A DNA stretch of 64,000 nt, from assembly GCA_024278215.1 (NCBI GenBank), contig JAJRTR010000052.1:1-64000 (forward strand). The letters are read 5' to 3'. Numbering within the stretch: the first letter of the stretch is position 1; each line of letters opens with the position of its first letter. The translations under genes were made by a program, and so were the position numbers. Source of the stretch: a bacterium. Its GTDB lineage: Bacteria; UBP15; UBA6099; JAJRTR01. Positions 7,712 to 17,166 of this stretch are shown here, one piece after another. A model generated the notes under the pieces. It ran no database searches. It saw nothing but the letters and a program-made list of their open reading frames with translations, and was not told where the DNA came from.

Positions 7712-10285
7712 TTACAATTTCACGCTTCTGAGACGGAGCGCGTTGCTGATTACGGAAACCGAACTGAAACTCATTGCCGCCGCGGCGATCATGGGGCTCA
7801 GGAGAATTCCGAAGAACGGATAGAGGATCCCGGCTGCAACGGGTACGCCGAGACTGTTGTATGCGAACGCGAAGAAGAGATTTTGCCTGATGTTGCTCAT
7901 CACGGCCCGACTGAGTCGACGCGCTCTGACGATTCCATTGAGATCGCCCTTGACGAGGGTGACGCCTGCGCTTTCCATGGCAACGTCTGTGCCCGTGCCC
8001 ATAGCGATGCCGACATGGGCCTGTGCCAGGGCTGGAGCATCGTTGACGCCGTCGCCGGCCATGGCTACAATGCGGCCTTCATCCTGGAGTTTTTTCACTA
8101 TTTCGCCTTTGTGATCCGGCAGCACGTCGGCCTCGACCCTGTCTATATTCAATTCGCGTGCCACAGCTTCGGCGGTCTTGCGGTTGTCGCCCGTGAGCAT
8201 CACGATTTCAATTCCATAGCTCCGCAGTTTCCCGATGGCCTCCGGCGTCGTTTTTTTAATGGGATCCGATACACTGAGTATACCGCCCAGTTTCCCGTCG
8301 ACTGCAACGAACATCACTGTCCGGCCTTTGCCTCTGAGGGAATCGACTTTCCGGCTGAGTTCGCCGGTATCCACGTTCAGATCGTCCATATATTTGGAAT
8401 TGCCGAGCGCAACGTAGTGGCCGTCCACTCTGCCCGCTACGCCTTTGCCGGTTTCTGATTGAAAATCGAGTGCATCTTCCAGTTTCACGCCTTTTTCTTT
8501 CACGCCTTCTACGATCGCGGCGGCAAGCGGATGCTCGCTGCCTTTTTCGAGACTGGCGGCGAGGCGCATCAGTTTTTCGTCTTCGAAACCTGATACGGGT
8601 ATGACCTCGGTGAGTTTGGGTTTACCCTCCGTAAGCGTGCCTGTCTTGTCCACGACAATCGTATTGACTTTTTCGAGTATCTCCAGGGCTTCGGCATTCT
8701 TTATAAGGACACCGGCTTTTGCCCCGCGGCCTGTGCCGACCATGATGGACATGGGCGTGGCGAGGCCCAGGGCGCAGGGACACGCAATGATAAGAACCGC
8801 CACGGAGTTCACCAGCGCGAACGCGAACGCGGGCGAAGGACCAAAGAACAGCCACACGAAAAATGTGACAACAGATATGGAAATGACAACCGGGACGAAA
8901 TAGCCCGCGACGATGTCCGCGAGTTTCTGGATGGGCGCACGACTGCGCTGGGCTTCAGCCACCATCTTCACGATCTGCGCGAGCAGCGTGTCGCCGCCCA
9001 CACGTTCGGCCTCCATGAGCAGTCCGCCCGTGCCGTTCACTGTGCCGCCGGTTACCTTATCATTTTCCGTTTTTTCGACCGGGATAGGTTCGCCGGACAC
9101 CATGGACTCGTCCACGGAACTCGTCCCCTCGATCACTTTTCCGTCCACCGGTATTTTTTCGCCGGGTCGCACCCGCAACCTGTCGCCGGGCTGGACTACT
9201 TCCAGCGGCACGTCTTCTTCTTCGCCGTTTTCGCCGACACGGCGCGCGGTTTTCGGCGCGAGGCCAAGCAGTTCTTTGATCGCTTTTCCGGTCTGGCTCC
9301 TGGCGCGCAGTTCGAGAACCTGCCCGAGCAGAACGAGCACGATGATAACCGCTACCGCTTCGAAATACACGGCTACCTGGCCGAACTCACCCCTGAATGA
9401 GTCCGGAAATATATGGGGGAACAGAGTCGCCACCAGGCTGTAGATATAAGCGACGCCGGTGCCGATGCCGATGAGAGTGAACATGTTCAGGCTTTTGTTG
9501 ACAACGGACTTCCAGGCGCGCACAAAAAATATCGAGCCGCACCACAACGTCACCGGCGTCGTAAGGACAAGCTGCAGCCAGATCAGTATGTTGATGTTCA
9601 CGTATTTCGTGGGGTTCAACGCCGGTATCATTTCAGCCATCGTAATGTAGAAAACCGGTATTGTCAGCACGGTAGCCACCCAGAAACGTCGCGCCATGTC
9701 GATTAGTTCCAGATTCTTTTCCTCGACTTCCACTTCACGCGCTTCGAGCGCCATGCCGCATTTGGGGCAATCGCCGGGTGCGTCCCGTACGATTTCCGGA
9801 TGCATCGGGCACGTGTATTCCGTTTTTGTGCTCGGGGCCGGAATGGATTCCGGTTCGAGCGCCATGCCGCACTGCGGGCAGTCGCCGGGGCCTTCCTGCC
9901 GCACGTCGAGGTGCATGGGGCATATATAGATCGTTCCGGGAGGCGCTTCTTCATGCCTGTCGCCGCCGCCGGACAGATATTTCTCCGGATCACCTTCGAA
10001 CTTCTCCTTGCACTTCGGGTTGCAGAAATAGTGCGTTTCACCTTTGTACTCGATCACTGCCGCGGCGTCTTCCTTCTTTATCTTCATGCCGCATACTACA
10101 TCTTTGACCTCGGTGCCGCCTTTTGCGGTCTCTTCTTTTCCTGACAGATATTTCCCCGGATCGGCGACGAACTTCTCTTTGCACTTCGGATTGCAGAAGT
10201 AATAAGTTTCTCCCCCGTGCTCTGTTCTCTCCGCCGCACTTTCCGACTCGATATCCATATTGCAAACCACATCTTTGACCTTCAT
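7712..10285 (-). CDS. Copper-type P1B ATPase with two YHS and two heavy-metal-binding domains
   Basis: ATP-driven metal exporter of the inner membrane, 857 residues. The N-terminus holds YHS domains at about 4-48 and 60-104, each with a Cys pair in [11 protein letters not shown]. Two HMBD zinc-ribbon-like repeats follow ([20 protein letters not shown] at about 122, [20 protein letters not shown] at about 159). Then come eight-helix P-type core motifs: SGEP near 398, CPC at 502-504 (copper/silver class), DKTGT near 546 and GDGVND near 744. GGAGG 8 bases upstream fixes ATG 10285. It is the last gene of the minus-strand metal operon. Cu(I) is inferred from CPC; the usual HMA domains are absent and replaced by YHS/HMBD. 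Confidence 0.95.
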   Translation of the reverse strand: MKVKDVVCNMDIESESAAERTEHGGETYYFCNPKCKEKFVADPGKYLSGKEETAKGGTEVKDVVCGMKIKKEDAAAVIEYKGETHYFCNPKCKEKFEGDPEKYLSGGGDRHEEAPPGTIYICPMHLDVRQEGPGDCPQCGMALEPESIPAPSTKTEYTCPMHPEIVRDAPGDCPKCGMALEAREVEVEEKNLELIDMARRFWVATVLTIPVFYITMAEMIPALNPTKYVNINILIWLQLVLTTPVTLWCGSIFFVRAWKSVVNKSLNMFTLIGIGTGVAYIYSLVATLFPHIFPDSFRGEFGQVAVYFEAVAVIIVLVLLGQVLELRARSQTGKAIKELLGLAPKTARRVGENGEEEDVPLEVVQPGDRLRVRPGEKIPVDGKVIEGTSSVDESMVSGEPIPVEKTENDKVTGGTVNGTGGLLMEAERVGGDTLLAQIVKMVAEAQRSRAPIQKLADIVAGYFVPVVISISVVTFFVWLFFGPSPAFAFALVNSVAVLIIACPCALGLATPMSIMVGTGRGAKAGVLIKNAEALEILEKVNTIVVDKTGTLTEGKPKLTEVIPVSGFEDEKLMRLAASLEKGSEHPLAAAIVEGVKEKGVKLEDALDFQSETGKGVAGRVDGHYVALGNSKYMDDLNVDTGELSRKVDSLRGKGRTVMFVAVDGKLGGILSVSDPIKKTTPEAIGKLRSYGIEIVMLTGDNRKTAEAVARELNIDRVEADVLPDHKGEIVKKLQDEGRIVAMAGDGVNDAPALAQAHVGIAMGTGTDVAMESAGVTLVKGDLNGIVRARRLSRAVMSNIRQNLFFAFAYNSLGVPVAAGILYPFFGILLSPMIAAAAMSFSSVSVISNALRLRSVKL

Positions 10286-10337
10286 AACAAACACCTCCTT
10301 ATAAACGGCTCCGAGCGTGCCGGGGTCCGTTACACCT

Positions 10338-10598
10338 TCATTTGAGTTCCAACTTCATAGTATCGAATTCAGCTTTTGATATTTCGCCCTTCGCGTAGCG
10401 CTTCTTGAGAATATCAACAGCGTCTTCGTGGACGGATGTTCCATATTTCGACGAATTCTTTACGAGCAAGTATATCACAAAAGCAACAACAATCAGTATC
10501 AGAATCATCATAATGCCACCTCCGTATCCGAACCAGCCGATGTGGTTCATCATTTCTCCCATGCCGTGACAGCTTATAATCCGATCGAAAAAATTCAT
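10338..10598 (-). CDS. Small membrane protein with SHOCT domain
   Basis: An 86-residue protein. One membrane helix (about 29-46, [19 protein letters not shown]) is followed by a C-terminal SHOCT motif, [20 protein letters not shown], at about 60-79. Short proteins of this layout are commonly found beside copper ATPases, where they are often annotated as oligomerisation modules. AAGGAG lies 11 bases before the ATG. It sits between the copper ATPase and the DUF2933-like gene and probably shares their transcript. Function unknown. Confidence 0.85.
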   Translation of the reverse strand: MNFFDRIISCHGMGEMMNHIGWFGYGGGIMMILILIVVAFVIYLLVKNSSKYGTSVHEDAVDILKKRYAKGEISKAEFDTMKLELK

Positions 10599-10629
10599 CT
10601 GCTCTCACACTCCTTTTCTTCAGTCCAGC

Positions 10630-10908
10630 TCATTTTACCACTCTCTGATACACGGAATCCGACGCGGATTTCGAATGAGCGCGCGCGTGAGTTTCAGTTC
10701 CGTGGTCGTGCGCGCGGCACTGTTTCTCATCGCTTTGTCCGTGATCGCCGTGCGCATGGCCGCCCATCATGAATATGTGGCAGGCGAGCATTGCGACGAT
10801 GAAGACGACGAACGTCGTCCCCTGACCGAACCCCAGCACGGGCAACAGGAAGAGCAGCAGAAACGCGCCTCCGCAGCCGAGCAGCATCTTCAGTATATGA
10901 TTCTTCAT
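10630..10908 (-). CDS. Small membrane protein, DUF2933-like, with His-rich tail
   Basis: A 92-residue protein. A double-hydrophobic N-terminal half (LLGCGGAFLLLFLLPVLG and VVFIVAMLACHIFMMGG) is followed by a histidine-rich tail (HAHGDHGQ, RAHDHGTETHARAH) likely to bind metal. It resembles DUF2933 proteins found in copper/heavy-metal loci. The ATG overlaps the stop codon of the RseC-like gene (ATGA), so the two are translationally coupled; GGAGG precedes it. Metal binding by the tail is inferred from composition. Confidence 0.8.
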   Translation of the reverse strand: MKNHILKMLLGCGGAFLLLFLLPVLGFGQGTTFVVFIVAMLACHIFMMGGHAHGDHGQSDEKQCRAHDHGTETHARAHSKSASDSVYQRVVK

Positions 10909-11378
10909 GACGCACCTCCTTTTGACAACGCGGATTTCAACGAACCGGCGGCTTTTGAAACGATCACCGGTGTCAGCGATTTTTCAAAACCCGGGAGGAG
11001 CTTCAACGCGAACATAGGAATGACAAACGAGATTACGCCGAAGAATCCGCCCACGACCAGAGTGCTCGCATTGGCGCTCAGGCCGAAAACCTTCATGGAA
11101 TTTCCAATCAGAGCGCCGGCGATGAAAAAGATGACAGGCACTATATAGACCAGGAATGACGCACCGAGGATCGTTTTGTCCGGTATCTCCACACTTACCA
11201 TGTCGCCGACGTGAGCTTTGATTCTGTTGATCGCATCCATTTCTATAACATTGTTTTCCACGTGTGTCGCGTGGCAGGCCCCCTTGCTTCCGCATGTTTC
11301 GCATGTTTCAAGGCATTTTGCCTGTATAACCGCGTAATTCCCTTTCGTTTCGATAACTACTGCTGTTGTCATAGCCAT
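10905..11378 (-). CDS. RseC/MucC-like membrane protein (SoxR-reducing type)
   Basis: A 157-residue protein with a cysteine cluster CLETCETCGSKGACHA near the N-terminus and two membrane helices (GASFLVYIVPVIFFIAGALI and STLVVGGFFGVISFVIPMF). The RseC/MucC family modulates sigma-E signalling or reduces SoxR. The four-Cys motif suggests an Fe-S or redox role. GAAAGGAG 8 bases upstream selects ATG 11378; the frame is open for 15 codons further upstream. It lies in the metal/redox operon, so a redox-coupling role beside the copper pump is plausible but not shown. Confidence 0.85.
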   Translation of the reverse strand: MAMTTAVVIETKGNYAVIQAKCLETCETCGSKGACHATHVENNVIEMDAINRIKAHVGDMVSVEIPDKTILGASFLVYIVPVIFFIAGALIGNSMKVFGLSANASTLVVGGFFGVISFVIPMFALKLLPGFEKSLTPVIVSKAAGSLKSALSKGGAS

Positions 11379-11447
11379 TGTAATCACTCCTTTCTCTATC
11401 CATACAGCCTGTCGCCCGCACATCAGCCGGATGATTCTATCTCCCGG

Positions 11448-12515
11448 TCAATGCTTCTGTTTTTTCAGCCCGATCAGGTATCGCCTTGCGGCAAGAGCCG
11501 CTTTCGCGCCTTCACCCGCGGCGATTATGAGCCGCTTGCCCGACGTGTCGGTTACATCGCCAGCCGCGAAGAATCCCTCGCATTTTGTAGAACAGTCGGG
11601 TTTTATAACTATCTCTCGCCTGCTGTTCAGTTCCACCAGACCTCTTGCGGGCAGCGAATTGGGCTTCATCCCGAGCGCTACAAAAACGGCGGACACCGGA
11701 AGGGTTGTCGTGTCAAGCTCGTATTTTTTCTTGAAACGGACATTATCGAGCACTTCTTCTCCCGCAAACCCAAGAACTTCAATATTCTCATGAATCCACA
11801 GTTTATCCGAGGACAATACCTGGTCCCATTCCGTGGAATCCGCGGTCAACTCGGCGTTGCACAGGATATGCACCTGTTTCACAACAGGGAGCACACGTTC
11901 GATGATCTGCAACGCCATATCGCTTCCGCCTATCACCGCCACATCTTTATTGTCAATCAATGAAAGATCGTGGATTCCACCGTAATAAAGACCTTTGCCT
12001 CTAAACCTGTCTTCTCCCGGAACCCGTACCTTCCTTATCGTCATGCCGGGCGCGAAAATCAATGCCCTCGATCTGTACTTTCGCAGATCGGATGTTGTAA
12101 CGGTGAATCCGGCATCTGTCTTTTCCAGTTTCTCGACCTGGCTGACAATATGATCGATATAGTCAGTGCCGACTAGTTGCCGTTTGAACTTTCCCATGAG
12201 TTCCGGACCCGTGATGAAGTCGAAACCCATGTAATTCTGAATCCTCGAACTATCGATGATATGTCCGCCGGTATATCCCGTTATAAGGAATGTGTCCAGG
12301 TTGAGATTGGATGCGTAGACACCGGCGGTGAGCGCCGCCGGCCCGCCCCCGATAATTATCAGGTCGGGATCACTCTTCCCGGCATCACCGGCAGGCCGGG
12401 ATTTGAATTTCTCCAGGCAACCCTCCGAGCAGAAATAGTATGTAACTCCATCGCGCTCGACCGTCAGTTCTGTATTGTCTTCCACAAGCATTTTGCATAT
12501 CGGGTCTGTTCTCAT
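11448..12515 (-). CDS. YHS domain fused to thioredoxin-reductase-like flavoprotein lacking the CxxC
   Basis: A 355-residue protein. A YHS metal-binding domain lies at residues 4-40 (CKML...YYFCSEGCLEKFKS), then a two-dinucleotide-binding-domain flavoprotein with FAD motif IIIGGGPAALTAG at 53-65, NAD(P)H motif VAVIGGSDMALQ near 192-203 and the closing FAD motif AAGDVTDTSGKRLI. In thioredoxin reductase a CATC disulfide stands just before the second motif; here the aligned residues (177-183) read YYGGIHD, so the redox-active cysteines are missing. It may oxidise NAD(P)H with another acceptor, perhaps metal held by the YHS cysteines. It is located between the receiver and RseC-like genes in the metal operon. 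Confidence 0.85.
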   Translation of the reverse strand: MRTDPICKMLVEDNTELTVERDGVTYYFCSEGCLEKFKSRPAGDAGKSDPDLIIIGGGPAALTAGVYASNLNLDTFLITGYTGGHIIDSSRIQNYMGFDFITGPELMGKFKRQLVGTDYIDHIVSQVEKLEKTDAGFTVTTSDLRKYRSRALIFAPGMTIRKVRVPGEDRFRGKGLYYGGIHDLSLIDNKDVAVIGGSDMALQIIERVLPVVKQVHILCNAELTADSTEWDQVLSSDKLWIHENIEVLGFAGEEVLDNVRFKKKYELDTTTLPVSAVFVALGMKPNSLPARGLVELNSRREIVIKPDCSTKCEGFFAAGDVTDTSGKRLIIAAGEGAKAALAARRYLIGLKKQKH

Positions 12516-12557
12516 GACTTCATCACCCTTTCTGAGTGTTTTCCGGAAGCGGCGTTC

Positions 12558-13019
12558 TTATGCCGCATCCAGGAAGACGGATTCCACCACCGCGAGGAAT
12601 TCATCCGGCTCGATGGGTTTGTCCACAAACCGCTCTGGCCTGGCCACGCCCCCGTCTCGGAAATACTCGACGAGTTTTTCCATCTTTCCGAGCAGCGGCC
12701 CTTTCAGTTCCTCGAATGTAAGATTGTCCGATGTCGTGTTCTTGCCGTCGTCGATAACCTGCTGGATCGATGTAAGCATGATCACAGGTATATCCTTCAC
12801 GCGAGAATCTTTTTTCAACGCTTTGAACGTGCCGATGCCGCTCTTATTGGGCATCATCACATCGAGTACGATCAAATCGGGTTTATGCTCGATAGCTTTA
12901 AACAAGCCCTCTTTACCATCTTCCGCACAAATTGTCTTATACCCGTTCTCCGCGAGCACCGTTGAAAGATATTCGCGTACCGTGTTGTCGTCGTCTACGA
13001 TCAGAATCCTTTTCGACAT
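12558..13019 (-). CDS. Single-domain response regulator (receiver only)
   Basis: A 153-residue CheY-like receiver. Acidic pocket DDD at 9-11, phospho-acceptor D53 in LIVLDVMMPN, and the conserved Lys in VDKPIEPDEF near the C-terminus. An insert of about 30 residues lies between the fourth strand and the final KP motif. There is no DNA-binding output domain. GGGGAG upstream supports ATG 13019. It follows the histidine kinase at 13295-14782 on the same strand, which is its likely phosphodonor, and precedes the YHS flavoprotein. Confidence 0.88.
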   Translation of the reverse strand: MSKRILIVDDDNTVREYLSTVLAENGYKTICAEDGKEGLFKAIEHKPDLIVLDVMMPNKSGIGTFKALKKDSRVKDIPVIMLTSIQQVIDDGKNTTSDNLTFEELKGPLLGKMEKLVEYFRDGGVARPERFVDKPIEPDEFLAVVESVFLDAA

Positions 13020-13294
13020 TGAAATCACTCCCCTTCTGTTTTTTATCCCGAGCCGGTCGGTCATATCCTGCTGCGTTCGGCTCTTTTGCCTTTGTATATA
13101 TCAAGAGCTATGCCATCGGTTCATAAAAGCGCAATTATTTTTATGAACGTGGGAATAGCCCGGTATTTAAAGAACAATTTGCATGATACCGATTGCGGGC
13201 ACTCTCGTGATACTGGAATAGTAGAAGAGGAAATATGCTTTTAATGATGACTATTCTGCAAAGGATTGTTGGATATTCGGCAGGTCGCCGGAAT

Positions 13295-14782
13295 CTACCT
13301 GCCGGCGGGATACGGCAGCGTTATTCTGAAAGAACTTCCTTCACCGACTTTCGTATCGACCGACAGTTTCCCGCCGTGTTCCTGAATGGTCTTTGTGGTG
13401 ACGGACAGCCCGAGACCATTGCCTTCGGAATATTTTGTGGAAAAAAACGGTGTGAATATTTTCTCCATGACATCGGCCGGGATACCCGTACCGTTATCTT
13501 CGATTTCGATGAGAATGTCCCGACCGTCTTTTCCCCGGCCGGTTCTTATGCGGACTCTGCCTGATTCACCGTTCGGGTATTCTTTGAAACGGCATGCGTC
13601 AACGGCATTCGAAACGAGATTCATGACCGCCGTATGTATGGCTTTTTCATCAATCATCACATCGGGCAGAGACGCATCCGGCGAGAATTCTATAACGACA
13701 CCTTTACTTATAGAAGAGGCCCTTAAAGATTCGGCTATTTCCTTCACCAACGGATTCACAGAGGTTTTCTTGAGGTCCAGCGCGTTTCCGCGCGAGTAAT
13801 CAAGAATGTCTTTCGAGAGACCGGACATTCGTTCGATGCCCTGCTTCACTATCTTCCAGCCTCTGTCCAGCAGGTCCCTGTCGTCCTTCTTAAGGGCGGT
13901 GTCGACCATATATCTGCCGCCCACAAATGCGTTCAGAATATTTTTTGTGCTGTGGAGAATCTGCGCCGTGGCCTGGCCCACAGCCGCGTGCCGCTCGGCC
14001 TCCACGAGCTTTTCCTGTCGCTCCTTGAGATGGGACGCCATTGTGTTGAACTCCAGGGCGAGTTGCTCGATTTCATCGCCGGTTCTGATGTTCAGCCTGT
14101 AGTCGAGGTCTCCACCACCGATGACGCGGCTTCCCTGCCTGAGCTTGATAAGCGGCGCGAGCACCGTACTCGCCATATACAGGCCGATGATAATCGCCAG
14201 CCCGACACTCAGGGCAATGCCGCCCCAGACCATACGCACGCCCCTGTCATGCACTGCCCGAACACGTGCTTCCGCCGACCGGAGTTCTTTCTTATGCAGA
14301 GCTATCAGTTTATCAATATGAGACAGAAGCGTTGTGTTTTTCGCAATCAGTTTTTCTTTAATAATTATTGTATCTCGCGCAGGTACGTTTTTATTACTCA
14401 TTCCCTCTAACTTTTCATACAATGCGATGATCTCATTTATCTCACCGGCAATATTATGTAAAGACATTTTATCAACGTCCGAATCGTCGATCAGGCGCAG
14501 GAATGCCGAGTGAGTATCCCTGTTGCGCTCGAGTTGCGCGATAGCGGCGGAAGTTTTTTCTGCTGCCCGCCTGTCGCCGGGTTCCATCTCCGCGGCGGCC
14601 GCGAGCTCCTCGAGCGCAATACGTATTTCCATCACAGAAGTCAGGCTGGGGACATACACTTTTTCGAGCTCGAGATATGAGTTCCGCAACTTATGGTATG
14701 TCGAAAGTGAAAAGAGCCCGAGAGAACTGGTTATAAATGCAATAATCGCGAATGCGAGAATGAATCTGCCTTGAAGTTTCAT
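13295..14782 (-). CDS. Membrane sensor histidine kinase (four-helix sensor, HAMP, HATPase)
   Basis: A 495-residue protein. Membrane helix 1 at about 6-28, an extracytoplasmic helical sensor of about 150 residues, membrane helix 2 at about 184-206, and HAMP to about 260. The dimerisation helix carries the phospho-acceptor H277 in QILHSTKN, followed by an HATPase domain with N-box NLVSNAVDAC and G-box EDNGTGIPADVMEKIF. GGTGG before ATG 14782 sets the start. It heads the minus-strand metal/redox gene run, so it may sense envelope metal or redox stress; that ligand is inference. Confidence 0.9.
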   Translation of the reverse strand: MKLQGRFILAFAIIAFITSSLGLFSLSTYHKLRNSYLELEKVYVPSLTSVMEIRIALEELAAAAEMEPGDRRAAEKTSAAIAQLERNRDTHSAFLRLIDDSDVDKMSLHNIAGEINEIIALYEKLEGMSNKNVPARDTIIIKEKLIAKNTTLLSHIDKLIALHKKELRSAEARVRAVHDRGVRMVWGGIALSVGLAIIIGLYMASTVLAPLIKLRQGSRVIGGGDLDYRLNIRTGDEIEQLALEFNTMASHLKERQEKLVEAERHAAVGQATAQILHSTKNILNAFVGGRYMVDTALKKDDRDLLDRGWKIVKQGIERMSGLSKDILDYSRGNALDLKKTSVNPLVKEIAESLRASSISKGVVIEFSPDASLPDVMIDEKAIHTAVMNLVSNAVDACRFKEYPNGESGRVRIRTGRGKDGRDILIEIEDNGTGIPADVMEKIFTPFFSTKYSEGNGLGLSVTTKTIQEHGGKLSVDTKVGEGSSFRITLPYPAGR

Positions 14783-15390
14783 TTCGACACCACCTTTGTC
14801 GACGGTGCAATCCATCGTTTTCAGTTACAGCTTTTTTTCATGCGGTGCCTCGAAAGAGGCGTAGCTTCTAACCCTTAATAAACTCAAAATGTGTGCCGGG
14901 AATAAATATTCGTAATTGTTCACGGGGGGTGGCATTGGAAATAATGCGTTAAACACCTGGAGATTCTCCGCTTCGCTCGGAATGACAACCCGGAAATTTC
15001 AGATGTACTGTTGCGACCGTGGCATAACCGGAATTCTGAGATTGTTCCTGTGGTAAATATTAAGTAGTGCCTGATAACAGCATCCGAAACCTGTGTGTTT
15101 TCAAGCAACGGACTGTCGGTTATCCAACACATTGCTCTTTGTAAGACATATTGATTTCGAGCTGCTTAAAACAGAATAAAGGAAATACTGTTTACAGATG
15201 GCTGGATCAGTAAAAACAGCATGGAATACCTGTAGATTTCTCGCTTTTATTCGTGAATAATCACATGCAGATCAACATTTGTATCGAGCTTTTCCGTCTT
15301 CAGGCATCATTTGCGGCACCTGGTATGATAATTGCAATAAAAAATACAAGTAAGCATTTGTGCAATCAACCTGCGAGGAGGTGAAGGGTC
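14783..15390. other. Intergenic region upstream of the kinase and P-II-like gene
   Basis: A 608-base gap between divergent genes. It contains repeat family F (14925-14988). The remaining 400 bases show no coding frame I believe and no clear riboswitch. Promoters for both neighbours must lie here but I cannot pin them. Confidence 0.5.
14925..14988. repeat. Repeat family F (copy F1)
   Basis: Contains GCGTTAAACACCTGGAGATT and CCGCTTCGCTCGGAATGAC. The reverse complement matches 34428-34490 with few changes (GAAGCGAAGAATCTCCAGGT), and a shorter match occurs at 61329-61362. The GTCATTC..GAAGCGAAGAATCT core is a repeat type seen widely in bacterial genomes. Confidence 0.7.
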
Positions 15391-15711
15391 ATGAAAAAGA
15401 TAGAAGTGTTCACAGAGTTTCACCACTTCAACGACTTCTGCCATAAGCTGAGAAAGACGGAGGGCGTAACAGGCGTGACAGTAATCAACGCCAGGGGGTT
15501 CGGTCGCGGCAAACCTGAATATGGCGAGCAGATTCTCAAGGACAAGACCAAGATTGAGATATACTGTGCAGACGAAGTTGCGGACAGCATAATTTCCACA
15601 ATACTTGACATGACGAACGCCAGGCAGAAATTCAAAGGCAAGATATATGTCATGCCCGTCGAAGACGCTGTGCGCATAAGCACCGGCGAAAGGGGCGCGG
15701 GCGAGGTATGA
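15391..15711 (+). CDS. P-II-like signalling protein with shortened T-loop
   Basis: A 106-residue protein with the P-II fold pattern: MKKIEVF strand, GVTGVTVINARGFGRGK before the T-loop, KIEIYCADE after it, and KGKIYVMPVEDAVRI at the C-terminus. Compared with GlnB/GlnK the T-loop between GFGRGK and KTKIEI is about ten residues shorter and lacks the usual RGAEY uridylylation segment. Classical Y51 regulation is therefore unlikely. GAGGAGG precedes the ATG. No amt or glnA is adjacent; the next gene downstream on the same strand is pntAA, 288 bases away. Confidence 0.85.
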   Translation: MKKIEVFTEFHHFNDFCHKLRKTEGVTGVTVINARGFGRGKPEYGEQILKDKTKIEIYCADEVADSIISTILDMTNARQKFKGKIYVMPVEDAVRISTGERGAGEV

Positions 15712-15999
15712 GCGGGAGCGACCTTTCCGGTTTAACAGCAGGTTGTCGTTAATGTGAAGGAATCTCGTCGCGGTTGATGGATGTCGGTCATAATTCAATG
15801 GGTAGTTGCATCAGGCCGATAACTGGACTGCTACGCTTCACATTATCATCGAGCACAGGCGGGAGGTTCTTCGGTGCCGCCCCGGAACGGCGTGTTTCCG
15901 GCAAGAGGCTCAAGAATGATATTGTTGTACTGAACGAAATGATGCAACTCGATTTACGAAACTGCACAAGTTAAATAATAAATGATAAAAGGGTGAATC
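15712..15999. other. Intergenic region between P-II-like gene and pntAA
   Basis: A frame of 66 codons (15774-15974) is open but has no ribosome site, no family signal and no coding-like composition. I see no other gene. The region probably holds the pnt promoter. Confidence 0.4.
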
Positions 16000-17166
16000 A
16001 TGATAAATGTACTGATTCCAAAAGAAATAATTGCTGATGAGAAACGGGTCGCTGGTGTCCCGGATACAGTAAAGCGAATCGTGAAAGCCGGTGCCGGGGT
16101 TGTTGTCGAATCCGGAGCGGGCAGGGGCGCGTTCATTTCGGACGAGAAATACCGGGAAGCCGGCGCTGTGATCGACTCCGATACGGAAAAGATATGGGCG
16201 GACGCAGACGTGATTCTGAAAGTGCGGCATCCGGTCGCCGACGACGGAACCGGAAAACATGAGACGGAAATGATGAAAGAAGACTCGGTTCTTATAGCAA
16301 CCCTTCTGCCTTATGCAAATCCCGGCGTCGTCAGGAGACTGCTGGGAAACAAGATTACTTCGTTTTCAATGGATTTCATTCCACGCATATCACGGGCGCA
16401 GAAGATGGACTCTTTGAGTTCGCAAAGCAATATCGCTGGTTATAAGGCAGTGCTTATCGCCGCCAACGAACTCGGCAGGTATTTCCCTATGCTGATGACG
16501 GCGGCGGGTACGATCAAGCCGGCGAAGGTGGTCGTGATAGGCGCGGGAGTCGCGGGGCTCCAGGCCGTGGCGACGGCGCGCAGGCTCGGAGCAGTCGTCG
16601 AGGTCTCGGACATAAGGCCCGCGGTGAAGGAACAGGTCCGGAGCCTGGGCGCGAAGTATATCGAAGTCGAGTCCGACGAAAACCTTGAGGGTGCCGGCGG
16701 ATACGCGAAAGAGGCGTCCGCGGATTTTCTCAGGAAGCAGAAGGAACTTCTTCACAAGCACGTGGCGGCGGCTGATGTTGTTATCTGCACGGCACTTGTT
16801 ACCGGGAAGAAAGCCCCCGTCATTATTGATGCCGCCATGGTCAGGGATATGAAACCGGGCTCGGTAGTTGTCGATCTGGCCGCGGAGCAGGGCGGGAACT
16901 GTGAGTTGAGCGAACCCGGCAGGGATATAATTGACGGCGATGTAAAAATAATCGGCAGGTTGAATGTGCCCGGTTCGATGGCGGAACATGCGAGTTTTGT
17001 CTATTCAAAGAATATTCTGAACTTCTTTATGGAGCTGTTGACCGATGGCGAACTCGATATAAACCTCGAAGATGAGGTCATAAGGGGAGCGCTGATTACG
17101 CATAAAGGCGAACTGATGCAGAAAGCGCTTGAAGATGTGATAGAAAGTGGAGGTGGCGACAAATGA
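16000..17166 (+). CDS. pntAA: NAD(P) transhydrogenase subunit alpha 1 (PntAA)
   Basis: NAD(H)-binding domain I of the proton-translocating transhydrogenase, which exchanges hydride between NADH and NADP+ using the proton gradient. The 388-residue length is normal for the split form. Motifs: the Ala-DH/PNT N-terminal domain with GAGRGAFISDEKY, SSQSNIAGYKAV, the Rossmann loop VVVIGAGVAGLQAVATARRL and VVDLAAEQGGN. It lacks the C-terminal membrane part, which is encoded by the overlapping next gene. Its stop overlaps the pntAB start (17163-17166). Confidence 0.95.
   Translation: MINVLIPKEIIADEKRVAGVPDTVKRIVKAGAGVVVESGAGRGAFISDEKYREAGAVIDSDTEKIWADADVILKVRHPVADDGTGKHETEMMKEDSVLIATLLPYANPGVVRRLLGNKITSFSMDFIPRISRAQKMDSLSSQSNIAGYKAVLIAANELGRYFPMLMTAAGTIKPAKVVVIGAGVAGLQAVATARRLGAVVEVSDIRPAVKEQVRSLGAKYIEVESDENLEGAGGYAKEASADFLRKQKELLHKHVAAADVVICTALVTGKKAPVIIDAAMVRDMKPGSVVVDLAAEQGGNCELSEPGRDIIDGDVKIIGRLNVPGSMAEHASFVYSKNILNFFMELLTDGELDINLEDEVIRGALITHKGELMQKALEDVIESGGGDK

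Noticed and set aside
15774-15974. 66-codon frame between the P-II-like gene and pntAA
   Set aside because: No ribosome site and no recognisable domain; probably chance.
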